Source: Lachnospiraceae bacterium
GTDB taxonomy: Bacteria > Bacillota > Clostridia > Lachnospirales > Lachnospiraceae
Reading direction: 5' to 3'
Assembly: GCA_024689465.1 (NCBI GenBank)
Contig: JAILDL010000063.1
Coordinates: 1 to 64,000, forward strand
Length of the DNA: 64,000 nucleotides
In this document: positions 17,967 to 27,555 of the stretch, one piece after another
Layout of the letters: every line of letters begins with the position of its first letter
How positions within the stretch are numbered: position 1 is the stretch's first letter
Translations under genes and position numbers: made by a program
The notes under the pieces: model-generated
The model's input: the letters and a program-made list of their open reading frames with translations, nothing else
Told to the model about the DNA's origin: nothing
The model's database searches: none

Positions 17967-19490
17967 ATGGCAAAATTATTCATCAATAATTCATGTAAAA
18001 AAGGCACCATCGCCCCGGAGATCTACGGCCATTTTTCGGAACATCTGGGCCGTTGCATCTATGAGGGGCTGTATGTAGGGGAGCAGTCGGATATCCCCAA
18101 TACCAACGGCATGCGAAATGACGTGGTGGAAGCCTTAAAGGAAATGAAGATCCCGGTCCTGCGCTGGCCGGGCGGCTGCTTTGCCGATGAGTACCACTGG
18201 ATGGACGGCATCGGTCCCAAGGAGCAGCGAAAGAAAATGATCAATACCCACTGGGGCGGCGTAGTGGAGGATAACAGCTTCGGAACCCACGAGTATTTTG
18301 AACTGTGTCGCCAGCTGGGATGTAAAACCTATGTCAATGCCAATGTGGGCAGCGGCACCGTTCGGGAAATGAGCGAATGGGTGGAATACATGACCTTTAA
18401 CGGCGTATCCCCCATGGCGGAGCTGCGTAAGAGAAACGGCCACGAAGAGCCCTGGAAACTGGATTACATCGGTGTGGGAAATGAAAACTGGGGCTGCGGC
18501 GGCAACATGCGCCCGCAGTTTTACGCAGACGAATACCGCAGATACCAGACCTATGTGAGAAATTACAGTGGCAATGCGCCCATCACCAAGATCTGCTGCG
18601 GCGCCAATGTGGATGATTACCGCTGGACCAGAAAGGTGCTGGAGACCTGCTTCGAAGGGACACCTGCATTCCTCCACGGACATATGGACGGTCTTTCCCT
18701 GCATTATTACACCCTTCCGGAGACGGAGGATGACTGGAATGTTAAGGGATCTGCCACCAATTTCACCGAGGAGATCTTCTACCAGACCTTAAAGCGCGGC
18801 GTGTTCATGGAAGAACTGATCCGGCGGCACGGCGGGATCATGGACGAGTTCGATCCGGAAAAGAAAATCGGCATGATGGTGGATGAATGGGGAATCTGGA
18901 CGGATGTGGAACCCGGTACCAATCCCGGATTCCTGTATCAGCAGAACACCATGCGGGATGCGCTGGTTGCAGGCAATACCCTGAACATCTTCAACAATCA
19001 CTGCGACCGGGTGAAGATGGCCAACATCGCCCAGCTCATCAATGTGCTGCAGTCCGTGATGCTGACGGAAGGGGAGAAGATGATCAAGACCCCGACCTAC
19101 TATGTATTTAAGATGTACAGCGTGCATCAGGGGGCACAACTCCTCTCTGCGGATCTGACCGAGCAGGGCAAGGCAGGAAGCGGAAAGAATGAACTGGATA
19201 AGGTGATCGCATCGGTATCCGAAGGAGACGACGGAACCATCAACATCACCCTGACCAATAACTCTCTGGAAGCTGCAGAAACTGTGGAAGTAAAGCTTGC
19301 GGAAGACGCAGACGCCTATGGGGTCAGCAAGGCAAGCGTCCTCACCGGCAGCATGAATGCCCACAACACCTTTGCACAGCCGGATGCGGTAAAAGAAGAA
19401 CCTTTCAAGGATCACAAAAAGACAGAGGGAGGATTTATCTTTACCCTTCCTGCCTGCAGTGTGGTCTGTGTTCGAATAAAGAAGGCCTGA
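17967..19490 (+). CDS. abfA: GH51 alpha-L-arabinofuranosidase
   Basis: A 507-residue GH51 enzyme that removes alpha-L-arabinofuranosyl side groups from arabinoxylan or arabinan oligosaccharides. The N-terminus (IAPEIYGHFSEHLGRCIYEG, then LRWPGGCFADEYHW) is diagnostic. Glu173 in GVGNENWGCGG is the acid/base and Glu307 in MMVDEWGIW the nucleophile; the C-terminal jelly-roll follows from about residue 390. There is no signal peptide, so it works in the cytosol on imported oligosaccharides, matching its place at the end of the importer operon. Confidence 0.96.
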   Translation: MAKLFINNSCKKGTIAPEIYGHFSEHLGRCIYEGLYVGEQSDIPNTNGMRNDVVEALKEMKIPVLRWPGGCFADEYHWMDGIGPKEQRKKMINTHWGGVVEDNSFGTHEYFELCRQLGCKTYVNANVGSGTVREMSEWVEYMTFNGVSPMAELRKRNGHEEPWKLDYIGVGNENWGCGGNMRPQFYADEYRRYQTYVRNYSGNAPITKICCGANVDDYRWTRKVLETCFEGTPAFLHGHMDGLSLHYYTLPETEDDWNVKGSATNFTEEIFYQTLKRGVFMEELIRRHGGIMDEFDPEKKIGMMVDEWGIWTDVEPGTNPGFLYQQNTMRDALVAGNTLNIFNNHCDRVKMANIAQLINVLQSVMLTEGEKMIKTPTYYVFKMYSVHQGAQLLSADLTEQGKAGSGKNELDKVIASVSEGDDGTINITLTNNSLEAAETVEVKLAEDADAYGVSKASVLTGSMNAHNTFAQPDAVKEEPFKDHKKTEGGFIFTLPACSVVCVRIKKA

Positions 19491-19507
19491 GGGCACACCT
19501 TTTAAAG

Positions 19508-19548
19508 GCGGTTTTCCCTGCTTTTGCGGCAGGGGAGACCGCTTTTTT
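19508..19548 (+). terminator. Terminator after GH51
   Basis: GCGGTTTTCCCTGC (19508-19521) pairs with GCAGGGGAGACCGC (19529-19542), allowing G-T pairs, and runs into six T. Confidence 0.9.
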
Positions 19549-19698
19549 ACGGGATAATAAGAAGGAAAAAGAAAAAAGAAGAAATAATATAAAAAATGGA
19601 AACAAAAGGGTAAAGAATACCGGAGGATGAACCGATATCTATAATGTGCAACGGAATGCACCGTGATCCCCATGGACGGAGAAAGGAAGTACCCGATT

Positions 19699-19893
19699 AT
19701 GGTTGTCACGAAACAAAAAGAAGGATTGGAGGAAAGAGGGGTCATGGATCCTTATACCGAACTGTCCATCGAGGAAACAAAGGCGCAGGAAGCAGAACTT
19801 GCCAGTATTTATGAGCGTATGGTCGCTGTCAATGATGGTGTGAAGAAAACCTTGTTGATACTGGATCAATGGGTTGGTGCTTCTGCATCCTGA
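19699..19893 (+). CDS. Small hypothetical protein
   Basis: A possible 64-residue protein, MVVTKQKEGLEERG followed by an acidic helix-forming segment (ELSIEETKAQEAELASIYERMV) and a hydrophobic end. I do not recognise it. GGAAG lies 9 nt before the ATG at 19699; an in-frame GTG at 19663 and ATGs at 19672 and 19744 are alternatives. A TATAAT at 19640-19645 lies upstream and a terminator just downstream, so the stretch is built like a small transcription unit. Whether it is translated is unproven; a small RNA is the main alternative. Confidence 0.45.
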   Translation: MVVTKQKEGLEERGVMDPYTELSIEETKAQEAELASIYERMVAVNDGVKKTLLILDQWVGASAS

Positions 19894-19948
19894 GCATTTG
19901 TTACGAAAACAACCGAATGCATCAAACAAACAACAAACAAACACGCGT

Positions 19949-19975
19949 AAGCCCATCCATTTTGGATGGGCTTTT
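19949..19975 (+). terminator. Terminator after the small ORF
   Basis: AAGCCCATCC and GGATGGGCTT pair around ATTTT and continue into TTTCG. It ends the unit carrying the small ORF, ahead of the histidine kinase gene. Confidence 0.85.
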
Positions 19976-20057
19976 CGTGTATGAAATGCTATAATAAGGA
20001 TGGTATATTCTGTTTCTAGGACATTCGGCTTTTTTCATTCAACGAGGGGTCGTGTAT

Positions 20058-23000
20058 ATGGATATTAAGAAAAACTTAGATGCCGGAAACTACAATGAAT
20101 ATTTTGACATTAGCCCGATGGCATGTGGGGTCTGCAGGGCGCTGAAGGATGAAACGGGAAGCATCTACGACTATATGCTGATCTACGCCAATCCTGCCCT
20201 GATGAACACCGTCGGACTCATGGAAGGGGATACGGTGGGCATGTTCCTTCGGCAGAATGTGCGCAAATCCGGCGAGAACTGGCTTTCCTACTGTGCGAAG
20301 ACCATGGAGGAGCAACAGCTTTCCTACTACCTGTTCCGGAATCTGGACGGCGAATATGTGCTCCTGCAGTTCAGCCACATGGAAAGCGATCGTATGACCG
20401 TGATCTTCCAGGTGATGGATGACATCGGCGGGCTGGAGGCCGTGGCCAGTAAGCGGCCGGCGCATTCGGAATACTATGATGAAGAAGAGACCATCAACCT
20501 GATCCCGGAAGGGATCGCCGTTTTTCGGATAGATGACGGATTTGATACCGTCCTGACCTATTACAATGATGCCATCACCGAGATGACCGGTTATACCAGA
20601 GATGAGATCGACCACAGTATGGTGAAGCGGATCTGCTATCCGGTCCCCAGTGATGTGGAGAAATACATAGCCGCTTCCCGGGAAGCCATTCGCAGCGGCA
20701 AGCCTGCTACCATGGAGTACCATTCCATCCGCAAGAACGGGGAGCAGATCTTTATCGAGGTCTGTTTTGCCACCAAACAGGCTGCAGACGGTAAGATGCT
20801 GTTATACGGGATCTACAATGACATCACGGCACTTAAGAATGCGGAGCTGCGCCTGGAAGAGAGCCAGAAGGCCTATCAGGTAGCCATTGAAAACGATCGG
20901 ATCAGCTTATGGCATTACGATATCATGACCCATACCTTTTTCCAGGATCAGACGACTGCACCGGAACTGGAAGAGATGATCACGGTTCAGCCGGATTATC
21001 CGGAGATCAAGATCGCTGTGGGGGATGTCCGGGAAGACTCCGCGGACAGACTGCGTCGGTTGTTTGAACGCATCAGCAACGGAGAGGATGCGGTGGCAGA
21101 TGAGATCTGGATCCGCAGCGCCTCCGATCCGGAGGAATTTATCTGTACCCGGTTTTACATCAGTAACCTCCGGGATGAATTCGGTGAGATCATCCGGACC
21201 GTTGGCATCACCCGCAATATCACCGAAGAGATCCAGGCCAAGCTGGATAAACAAAAATATGAACTGGCCATTTCCAATTCTTCCGTTTCCATATGGGAGT
21301 TTGACTTAAAGGCGGGCCGTTGCCGTACGGACCAGAAAACAGCGGCGCTTTTTGGCCTGCAGGAAGAGACGGAGGGCATGCCGGAAGCTTTGCTCCGATG
21401 CGGTATGGTCCCCCCGGAGTCGGAGGAGGCATACCGGAATCTGTACGCCCAGCTGCAGGAAGGGATCCCGACGGTAAAGACGGAACTGCTTCTGCGCAAA
21501 GAAGACGGTGAGGAGAACTGGCAGCAGTGTACCTATTATACGGTATGTGACGATGACGGAACGCCGTCCTATGCCGTGGGCTGCAGTATGGATTCGACCG
21601 CCATGAAGATCATGGAACGGCATTATCAGGACGAACTGCAGCTTCAGAAGGCGGGTCTGAACGATGCTCTGATCTCCAAAGCCCGTGTGGATGTGCAGAC
21701 CGGTGAGATCGAGACCATTACCTACGGAGAATCGGAAGAGCGCAAGAGCGTGATCCCTTCGCTGGATGTTCTGCGGGAGGTTTTGCAGACCTTCTGCGAA
21801 GAAGAAGACCTCCGGGAAGAGATCCGAAAGGTCTTCTGCAGAGATTATCTGCTGAGCATGTATGCCGACGGCAAGAAGGAAATCTCCTTTGACGGCAGAG
21901 GAATGTACCGAAATGATATGGTATGCTGGATCAAAGTGCTCATTCGGATGCATCGCAATCCCGACACCGGGCACGTCATGGCATTTGTCTATGCCATGGA
22001 TGTGACCAGAGAACGATCCACAGAAGATATTTTTGCCCACGTTGTGGACCAGGATTATGAATTTGTGGGGATAGTGGACGGAAAGAGCGGAAAATACAAG
22101 CTGTTTCCCAAACAAAACTACAAGGGGCCGCTGCCCAAACCGGAAGGGGACGACTTTGTCGCCGCCATGCTGGAGCTGGAACGGTATATCTCTCCGGAAT
22201 CCAAGGCACGCTATCGCGAGATCATGAATTACCGGTTCCTGTTTAAGTGCCTGGATGCGGTTCAGTTTGCTTCCACTGTTTTCTGCTGCTCCTATGAAAA
22301 CGGAGAACTTCACTATCTGAAGATCCGCGCATCCTATACCGATGCGGCGGATAAGGAATTTATCATAACCGTAACGGATGTGTCCGATGTGGTGCAGGGC
22401 GAAAATGAGAGCCGTATTGCGCTGGAAGAAGCTCTGCGAAACGCCATGGATGCCAACCATATCAAATCTGCCGTACTGGGCAAGCTGACCCATGACGTGC
22501 GGACACCGGTAGCCTCTCTGTCCGGTTTGATCCTGCTGTTAAAAGAACAAACGGACAAGCTGGTGATGACCAAAGAGGAGCGGGCAAGGATCGAGCAGTA
22601 CCTCCATCAACTGGATGCCACCAGCCGGGAACTGTTAAATTCCGTAAACGATGTGCAGACGCTGGACAATCTGGACAAGCAGGCCAGACTTTCCCTGCAG
22701 GAATGCAACATTCGGGAACTGCTGGGTGAACTGGCGGACAATACAGCCAGAGACGCCGCACTGAAAAACGTGCATTTCAAGGCGGAACTGAGCAATATCA
22801 AAGCACGCATGGTGCTGTGTGACCAGGGAAAAGTACGGCAGATGCTTTCTGTCCTGCTGTTTAACGCCATCAAGCATACCCCCGCCGGCAAGCAGGTAAC
22901 ATTGACGGCCGGAGAAGCCACCTATGACGGTAACCAGACCATCTATACCATCAGTATCCGGGATAACGGAACGGGAATCGAAAAGGAACTGATGCCCCAT

Positions 23001-23615
23001 ATTTTCGAACTGTTTTCAAAGGAACAGACCTCCGGGATCAGGGGGTACAACGGGACCGGACTGGAACTGCCGGTGGCAAAGCAGCTGGCGGACCTGATGC
23101 AGGCAGACTTAAGTGCCGATTCCCTTCTGGGAAAAGGATCGACCTTTACGGTGGTCCTGCCTTTGGAAAATGCCGCAGATGATGTGGTAGAGCCGGGAGA
23201 AAAGAAGGAGAAGACCCTTTCACGGGATCTGTTTTTGGATCGCCGGATCCTGCTGGCAGAAGACAATGAGATGAATGCGGAAGTTGCCCGGATGCTTTTG
23301 GAATCCAAGGGCTTTAAAGTGATAACCGTCAGCAACGGAGAAGAGGCGGTTCGGGAATATTCCCAGCGGGAAGTGGGATATTTCGATGCAGTGGTGACGG
23401 ATCTGCGTATGCCGGTCATGGACGGCTTTGAAATGACGCGAAAGATCCGGAAGTCGGGAAGAGCGGATTCTTCCTTTATTCCCATTATCGGCATGAGCGC
23501 GGATATGTACGAAGAAGATCTGAAGGATGCAAAGGAAGCGGGGATGAACACCCACCTTGCCAAGCCCATCCAGCCGGATCACCTGTTCCGTACATTGGCC
23601 GAGCTGATGTACTAA
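20058..23615 (+). CDS. Multi-PAS hybrid histidine kinase with receiver domain
   Basis: A 1185-residue signalling protein with no membrane segment. About six PAS-like modules fill residues 1-760; the second is the clearest (INLIPEGIAVFRIDDG to GIYNDITALKNAE). A HisKA domain follows with H-box LGKLTHDVRTPVASL (His812), then an HATPase domain (LLFNAIKHTP, DNGTGIE, GYNGTGLEL) and a C-terminal receiver (LLAEDNEMNAEVARMLLE, phospho-acceptor Asp1115 in VVTDLRMPVMDG, Lys in LAKPI). GAGGGG at 20044-20049 favours the ATG at 20058 over the GTG at 20052. No cognate regulator with an output domain is adjacent, so it is an orphan hybrid kinase. The cytoplasmic signal is unknown. Confidence 0.9.
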   Translation: MDIKKNLDAGNYNEYFDISPMACGVCRALKDETGSIYDYMLIYANPALMNTVGLMEGDTVGMFLRQNVRKSGENWLSYCAKTMEEQQLSYYLFRNLDGEYVLLQFSHMESDRMTVIFQVMDDIGGLEAVASKRPAHSEYYDEEETINLIPEGIAVFRIDDGFDTVLTYYNDAITEMTGYTRDEIDHSMVKRICYPVPSDVEKYIAASREAIRSGKPATMEYHSIRKNGEQIFIEVCFATKQAADGKMLLYGIYNDITALKNAELRLEESQKAYQVAIENDRISLWHYDIMTHTFFQDQTTAPELEEMITVQPDYPEIKIAVGDVREDSADRLRRLFERISNGEDAVADEIWIRSASDPEEFICTRFYISNLRDEFGEIIRTVGITRNITEEIQAKLDKQKYELAISNSSVSIWEFDLKAGRCRTDQKTAALFGLQEETEGMPEALLRCGMVPPESEEAYRNLYAQLQEGIPTVKTELLLRKEDGEENWQQCTYYTVCDDDGTPSYAVGCSMDSTAMKIMERHYQDELQLQKAGLNDALISKARVDVQTGEIETITYGESEERKSVIPSLDVLREVLQTFCEEEDLREEIRKVFCRDYLLSMYADGKKEISFDGRGMYRNDMVCWIKVLIRMHRNPDTGHVMAFVYAMDVTRERSTEDIFAHVVDQDYEFVGIVDGKSGKYKLFPKQNYKGPLPKPEGDDFVAAMLELERYISPESKARYREIMNYRFLFKCLDAVQFASTVFCCSYENGELHYLKIRASYTDAADKEFIITVTDVSDVVQGENESRIALEEALRNAMDANHIKSAVLGKLTHDVRTPVASLSGLILLLKEQTDKLVMTKEERARIEQYLHQLDATSRELLNSVNDVQTLDNLDKQARLSLQECNIRELLGELADNTARDAALKNVHFKAELSNIKARMVLCDQGKVRQMLSVLLFNAIKHTPAGKQVTLTAGEATYDGNQTIYTISIRDNGTGIEKELMPHIFELFSKEQTSGIRGYNGTGLELPVAKQLADLMQADLSADSLLGKGSTFTVVLPLENAADDVVEPGEKKEKTLSRDLFLDRRILLAEDNEMNAEVARMLLESKGFKVITVSNGEEAVREYSQREVGYFDAVVTDLRMPVMDGFEMTRKIRKSGRADSSFIPIIGMSADMYEEDLKDAKEAGMNTHLAKPIQPDHLFRTLAELMY

Positions 23616-23804
23616 TTGCGCAGGATAACCATCTACATGTCAGGAACGTTCTGGAATCAAAAAAGAAACTGCCTCCTGCCGGTCTGTTTTTGGGAATGTG
23701 GGGAGTTTTCCCATTACGAGACCGGAAGAAGACGCACCCGGATACTGCAGTGGAAACGGGAAATAAAGCGGAACAAGAGATAAACGGATAACAGAGGACA
23801 GAAA

Positions 23805-24857
23805 ATGAAGAAACACAGAACCTGCGCGCCGGCGATCCCGGTGCTCTGTATGGGGATCCTGCTGACACTGACAGGATGCGGAAAGCAAACGGGCGAGTAT
23901 ACCCAGGCCGGCATGAACAGTGTGATGAGCATGGAATACAGTGCGGCTTTGGACAGCTTTGACCAGGCCCTTTTAAACGGAGAAGAAGAGCGGCAGATCC
24001 TGCGGGGAAAAGGACTTGCCTATATGGGACAGGCTGCCTATGAGGATGCGGCGGATGCCTTTGAACAGGCTCTTTTTGGCAGCGACATGATCCCGGATGC
24101 AGTGGATGTGGACATCAATTATTATCTGGCCACCTGCTATTACCGTCTGGGAGATGCGCAGAAGGCACTGGCGGTGTACGATGCCATTTTAAACCGGTCC
24201 AGGAAGGAAACGGCGGCCTGGTATGAGCGGGGCATCGTGGAGCTGGAAGTGGAGCAGTACGACAAGGCCATCGCGGATTTTGAGAAGGCCATGGAGCTGG
24301 CCCCTGCCGATTACGACATGCTGGTGCGGATCTACGAAGCACTGGAGGAAAAAGGCTATGGGGAGCAGGGCAGAGTCTATCTGGAACAGGCGCTGGAAAG
24401 TGGCACCGGCAATATGGCAGACTATGACAGAGGCCGTATTTCCTATTATATGGGGGACTATGTGACCGCCCGTAACAAGCTGGAGGAATCCCGCAGCACG
24501 GGAGGACAGGATGCCTGCTTTTATCTGGGCAAGAGCTGGGAGGCGCTGGGAGACTACAACTATGCCGCCAGCGTATACAACAGCTATCTGGCGGAGCACG
24601 GACCCGATGCAAAGATCTACAACCAGCTGGCCCTTTGCAAGCTGCAGCTGGGAAACTACCAGGAAGCCCTGGAGGCCATCCGGGGGGGACTTTCCCTGGA
24701 GGATTCCGGGATGGAGCAGACCCTTTGCTACAACCAGATCGTGATCTATGAGTACCTGGAGGACTATGATCAGGCACTGGTCCTGTGCAGGAACTTTTTA
24801 CAGAAATATCCCACCGATACCCAGGCACAGGCAGAATACCTGTTTCTGAACCGGTAG
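23805..24857 (+). CDS. TPR-repeat lipoprotein
   Basis: A 350-residue surface lipoprotein. The signal peptide ends in LTLTGC (acylated Cys25). The rest is about eight tetratricopeptide repeats (for example YSAALDSFDQALLNGEEE, YEDAADAFEQALFG, YDKAIADFEKAMELAP, NYQEALEAIRGGLSLED), which usually hold protein partners. It starts 189 nt after the kinase gene in the same direction and may be its operon partner. Partner and function cannot be read from the sequence. Confidence 0.85.
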   Translation: MKKHRTCAPAIPVLCMGILLTLTGCGKQTGEYTQAGMNSVMSMEYSAALDSFDQALLNGEEERQILRGKGLAYMGQAAYEDAADAFEQALFGSDMIPDAVDVDINYYLATCYYRLGDAQKALAVYDAILNRSRKETAAWYERGIVELEVEQYDKAIADFEKAMELAPADYDMLVRIYEALEEKGYGEQGRVYLEQALESGTGNMADYDRGRISYYMGDYVTARNKLEESRSTGGQDACFYLGKSWEALGDYNYAASVYNSYLAEHGPDAKIYNQLALCKLQLGNYQEALEAIRGGLSLEDSGMEQTLCYNQIVIYEYLEDYDQALVLCRNFLQKYPTDTQAQAEYLFLNR

Positions 24858-24874
24858 GGGTGTCACGCATCTAA

Positions 24875-24922
24875 ACACAATATCTGCGAATTGTCAAAAT
24901 ATTAACCCACTATATATTGTGT
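24875..24922. promoter_or_regulatory. Pair of NrdR boxes upstream of nrdD
   Basis: Two 16-bp boxes start exactly 32 bp apart. Box 2 (24907-24922), CCACTATATATTGTGT, matches the NrdR consensus ACACwATATATwGTGT at all but the first two positions or so. Box 1 (24875-24890), ACACAATATCTGCGAA, matches in its left half only. Spacing of about three helical turns is the known arrangement for NrdR, the ATP-cone repressor of ribonucleotide reductase genes. Confidence 0.85.
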
Positions 24923-24930
24923 TTTCGACA

Positions 24931-24960
24931 TTGACAGCACCAGATGTGGAATGTTACACT
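24931..24960 (+). promoter_or_regulatory. Candidate promoter of nrdD
   Basis: TTGACA at 24931-24936 and TACACT at 24955-24960 are 18 nt apart, just downstream of the NrdR boxes. The -35 is perfect and the -10 moderate. Confidence 0.55.
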
Positions 24961-25035
24961 GATTACAGTGGCGCGTTGCCCGAGAAACCTTGATCACGGG
25001 CATAAGAAGGGGCGCCTTAATACAGGGAGGGTGTA

Positions 25036-27432
25036 ATGTTTCAGGTAATTAAGAGAGATGGTGTGGCAGTCGATTTTACATTGACGAAGATCAGCGATGC
25101 GATCATGAAGGCATTCGTTGCGACCGACGTTCAGTATACCAATGACGTGGTCGATCTGCTGGCACTGCGGGTAACATCCGATTTCCAGGAGAAGGTTAAG
25201 GATGGGACCATCCATGTGGAGGATATCCAGGACAGCGTGGAAAAGATCCTCGAGCAGGCAGGTTATACAGAGGCAGCGAAGGCTTATATCCTGTATCGTA
25301 AGCAGAGAGAAAAGCTTCGTGAGATGAAGTCCACCGTTCTTGATTACAAGAAACTGGTTGATTCTTATGTGAAGGTGGAAGACTGGCGGGTCAAGGAAAA
25401 TTCCACCGTTACCTATTCCGTTGGCGGTCTGATCCTGTCCAATTCCGGCGCGATCACCGCAAATTACTGGCTCTCCGAGATCTATGATCAGGAGATCGCC
25501 GATGCGCATCGTAATGCGGATATCCATATCCATGATCTGTCCATGCTTACCGGCTATTGTGCTGGCTGGTCCTTAAAGCAGCTGATCAAGGAAGGACTTG
25601 GCGGCATCCCCGGCAAGATCACATCTTCTCCTGCAAAGCATCTTTCCGTACTTTGCAACCAGATGGTGAACTTCCTTGGCATCATGCAGAATGAATGGGC
25701 CGGTGCGCAGGCATTCTCTTCCTTCGATACCTATCTTGCTCCCTTTGTTAAGGTAGACAACTTATCCTACTATGACGTTAAGAAGTGCATTGAGAGCTTC
25801 ATATACGGCGTAAACACACCTTCCAGATGGGGTACCCAGGCACCTTTCTCCAATATTACATTAGACTGGACCGTTCCCGCCGATCTTGCAAACCTGCCCG
25901 CTATCGTTGGCGGTAAGGAAGTGGATTTCACCTACGGTGATTGCAAGACCGAGATGGATATGATCAACAAGGCCTTTATCGAGACCATGATCGAAGGCGA
26001 TGCCAACGGCAGAGGCTTCCAGTATCCCATCCCGACCTATTCCATCACCCGGGACTTTGACTGGTCCGATACCGAGAACAACCGTCTCCTGTTTGAGATG
26101 ACTTCCAAGTACGGTACCCCTTACTTCTCCAATTACATCAACTCCGATATGGAGCCCAGCGATGTAAGAAGTATGTGCTGCCGTCTGAGACTGGATCTCC
26201 GTGAGCTGCGCAAGAAGAGCGGCGGCTTCTTCGGATCCGGCGAGAGCACCGGAAGCGTAGGCGTTGTTACCATCAACCTGCCCCGGATCGCTTATCTGTC
26301 CGCCAGCAAGGATGAATTCTATAAGCGCTTAAACCGCATGATGGATATCGCCGCCAGATCCTTAAAGATCAAGCGCGGCGTCATCACCAAGCTTCTGGAT
26401 GAAGGTTTATATCCTTATACCAAGAGATATCTGGGAACCTTTAACAATCATTTCTCCACCATCGGCCTTCTGGGCATGAATGAAGTGGGCCTGAATGCAA
26501 ACTGGCTCCGCGCGGATATGACCGATCCCAGAACCCAGGAATTTACCAAGGAAGTATTAAACCACATGCGCAACCGTCTTTCCGATTATCAGGAGCAGTA
26601 CGGTGATCTGTACAACCTGGAGGCAACTCCCGCAGAGTCTACCTCTTATCGTCTGGCAAAGCACGATAAGGAGAAGTGGCCTGCCATCAAGACTGCCGGC
26701 GACAAGAGCGGTGTACCCTACTACACCAATTCTTCCCACCTGCCCGTAGGCTACACCGAGGATATCTTCTCTGCACTGGACATCCAGGACGATATCCAGA
26801 CCCTGTATACCTCCGGAACCGTATTCCACGCGTTCCTGGGAGAGAAGCTTCCCGACTGGAAGGCGGCAGCGACCCTGGTGCGCACCATTGCCGAGAATTA
26901 CAAGCTTCCTTACTACACTCTGTCTCCTACCTATTCTATCTGCAAGGAGCACGGTTATCTCTCCGGCGAGCAGAAGAAATGTCCTGTATGCGGCGGCACC
27001 ACCGAAGTATACAGCCGTATCACCGGTTACTACCGTCCCGTTCAGAACTGGAACGACGGTAAGCTGCAGGAGTACAAGGATCGTAAGGTTTACGACATCA
27101 GCCGTTCTTCTCTTAAGAAGCCGGTCAGTGTGATGATCAAGATGCCGGAGCAGACCACTGCAGATGCTTATGAAGTAGAGGTCAGGGAACCGGAGCACAT
27201 CACCTATCTGTTTACCACCAAGACCTGCCCCAACTGCAAGGCAGCCAGGGAATACATGAAGGGCATCAACTACATCCTCATCGATGCAGAGGAAAACAAG
27301 GAACTGACAGCCAGATATCATGTCATGCAGGCGCCCACCGTTGTCACCGTAAACGGGGATGATGTAAAGAAGATCGCGAACCTCTCCAATATCAAGAAGT
27401 TTGCGGAAGAAAAAAAGCTTCTGAACATTTGA
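25036..27432 (+). CDS. nrdD: Anaerobic ribonucleoside-triphosphate reductase with C-terminal redoxin domain
   Basis: A 798-residue class III ribonucleotide reductase that makes dNTPs using a glycyl radical. Residues 1-95 are the ATP-cone allosteric domain (FQVIKRDGVAVDFTLTKISDAI). The catalytic barrel follows, then a zinc site (CKEHGYLSGEQKKCPVCGG) and the glycyl radical loop RITGYYRP with Gly664. After about residue 715 there is an extra thioredoxin/glutaredoxin-like domain with CPNC (Cys731, Cys734) and the cis-proline motif QAPTVV. Fused redoxins are known in some class III enzymes and suggest a thiol rather than formate as reductant; that is inference here. The activase gene nrdG is not adjacent. 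The GGGAGGG before the ATG fixes the start. Confidence 0.95.
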   Translation: MFQVIKRDGVAVDFTLTKISDAIMKAFVATDVQYTNDVVDLLALRVTSDFQEKVKDGTIHVEDIQDSVEKILEQAGYTEAAKAYILYRKQREKLREMKSTVLDYKKLVDSYVKVEDWRVKENSTVTYSVGGLILSNSGAITANYWLSEIYDQEIADAHRNADIHIHDLSMLTGYCAGWSLKQLIKEGLGGIPGKITSSPAKHLSVLCNQMVNFLGIMQNEWAGAQAFSSFDTYLAPFVKVDNLSYYDVKKCIESFIYGVNTPSRWGTQAPFSNITLDWTVPADLANLPAIVGGKEVDFTYGDCKTEMDMINKAFIETMIEGDANGRGFQYPIPTYSITRDFDWSDTENNRLLFEMTSKYGTPYFSNYINSDMEPSDVRSMCCRLRLDLRELRKKSGGFFGSGESTGSVGVVTINLPRIAYLSASKDEFYKRLNRMMDIAARSLKIKRGVITKLLDEGLYPYTKRYLGTFNNHFSTIGLLGMNEVGLNANWLRADMTDPRTQEFTKEVLNHMRNRLSDYQEQYGDLYNLEATPAESTSYRLAKHDKEKWPAIKTAGDKSGVPYYTNSSHLPVGYTEDIFSALDIQDDIQTLYTSGTVFHAFLGEKLPDWKAAATLVRTIAENYKLPYYTLSPTYSICKEHGYLSGEQKKCPVCGGTTEVYSRITGYYRPVQNWNDGKLQEYKDRKVYDISRSSLKKPVSVMIKMPEQTTADAYEVEVREPEHITYLFTTKTCPNCKAAREYMKGINYILIDAEENKELTARYHVMQAPTVVTVNGDDVKKIANLSNIKKFAEEKKLLNI

Positions 27433-27460
27433 TTGGAAAAAGACATTATAGTATAGTAGA

Positions 27461-27489
27461 AAAGGCGTTGTGAGATGCAACGCCTTTTC
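27461..27489 (+). terminator. Terminator after nrdD
   Basis: AAAGGCGTTG pairs with CAACGCCTTT around seven bases and runs into TTCTT. It separates nrdD from pyrF. Confidence 0.88.
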
Positions 27490-27555
27490 TTGCGATATGG
27501 AATCTTTTAGCATTTTTAGCACTTTTCTCAGTATTATTTCGAAAAGGAGTTTTTT

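Noticed and set aside
21306-22493. 395-codon open frame on the minus strand
   Set aside because: Antisense to the histidine kinase PAS region, without family motifs or a ribosome binding site.
23641-23654. CAGGAACGTTCTGG palindrome after the kinase gene
   Set aside because: Considered as an SOS box because of GAAC and GTTC, but the Firmicute LexA box needs four bases between these half-sites, and here there are none. It also lacks a loop and T-run for a terminator.
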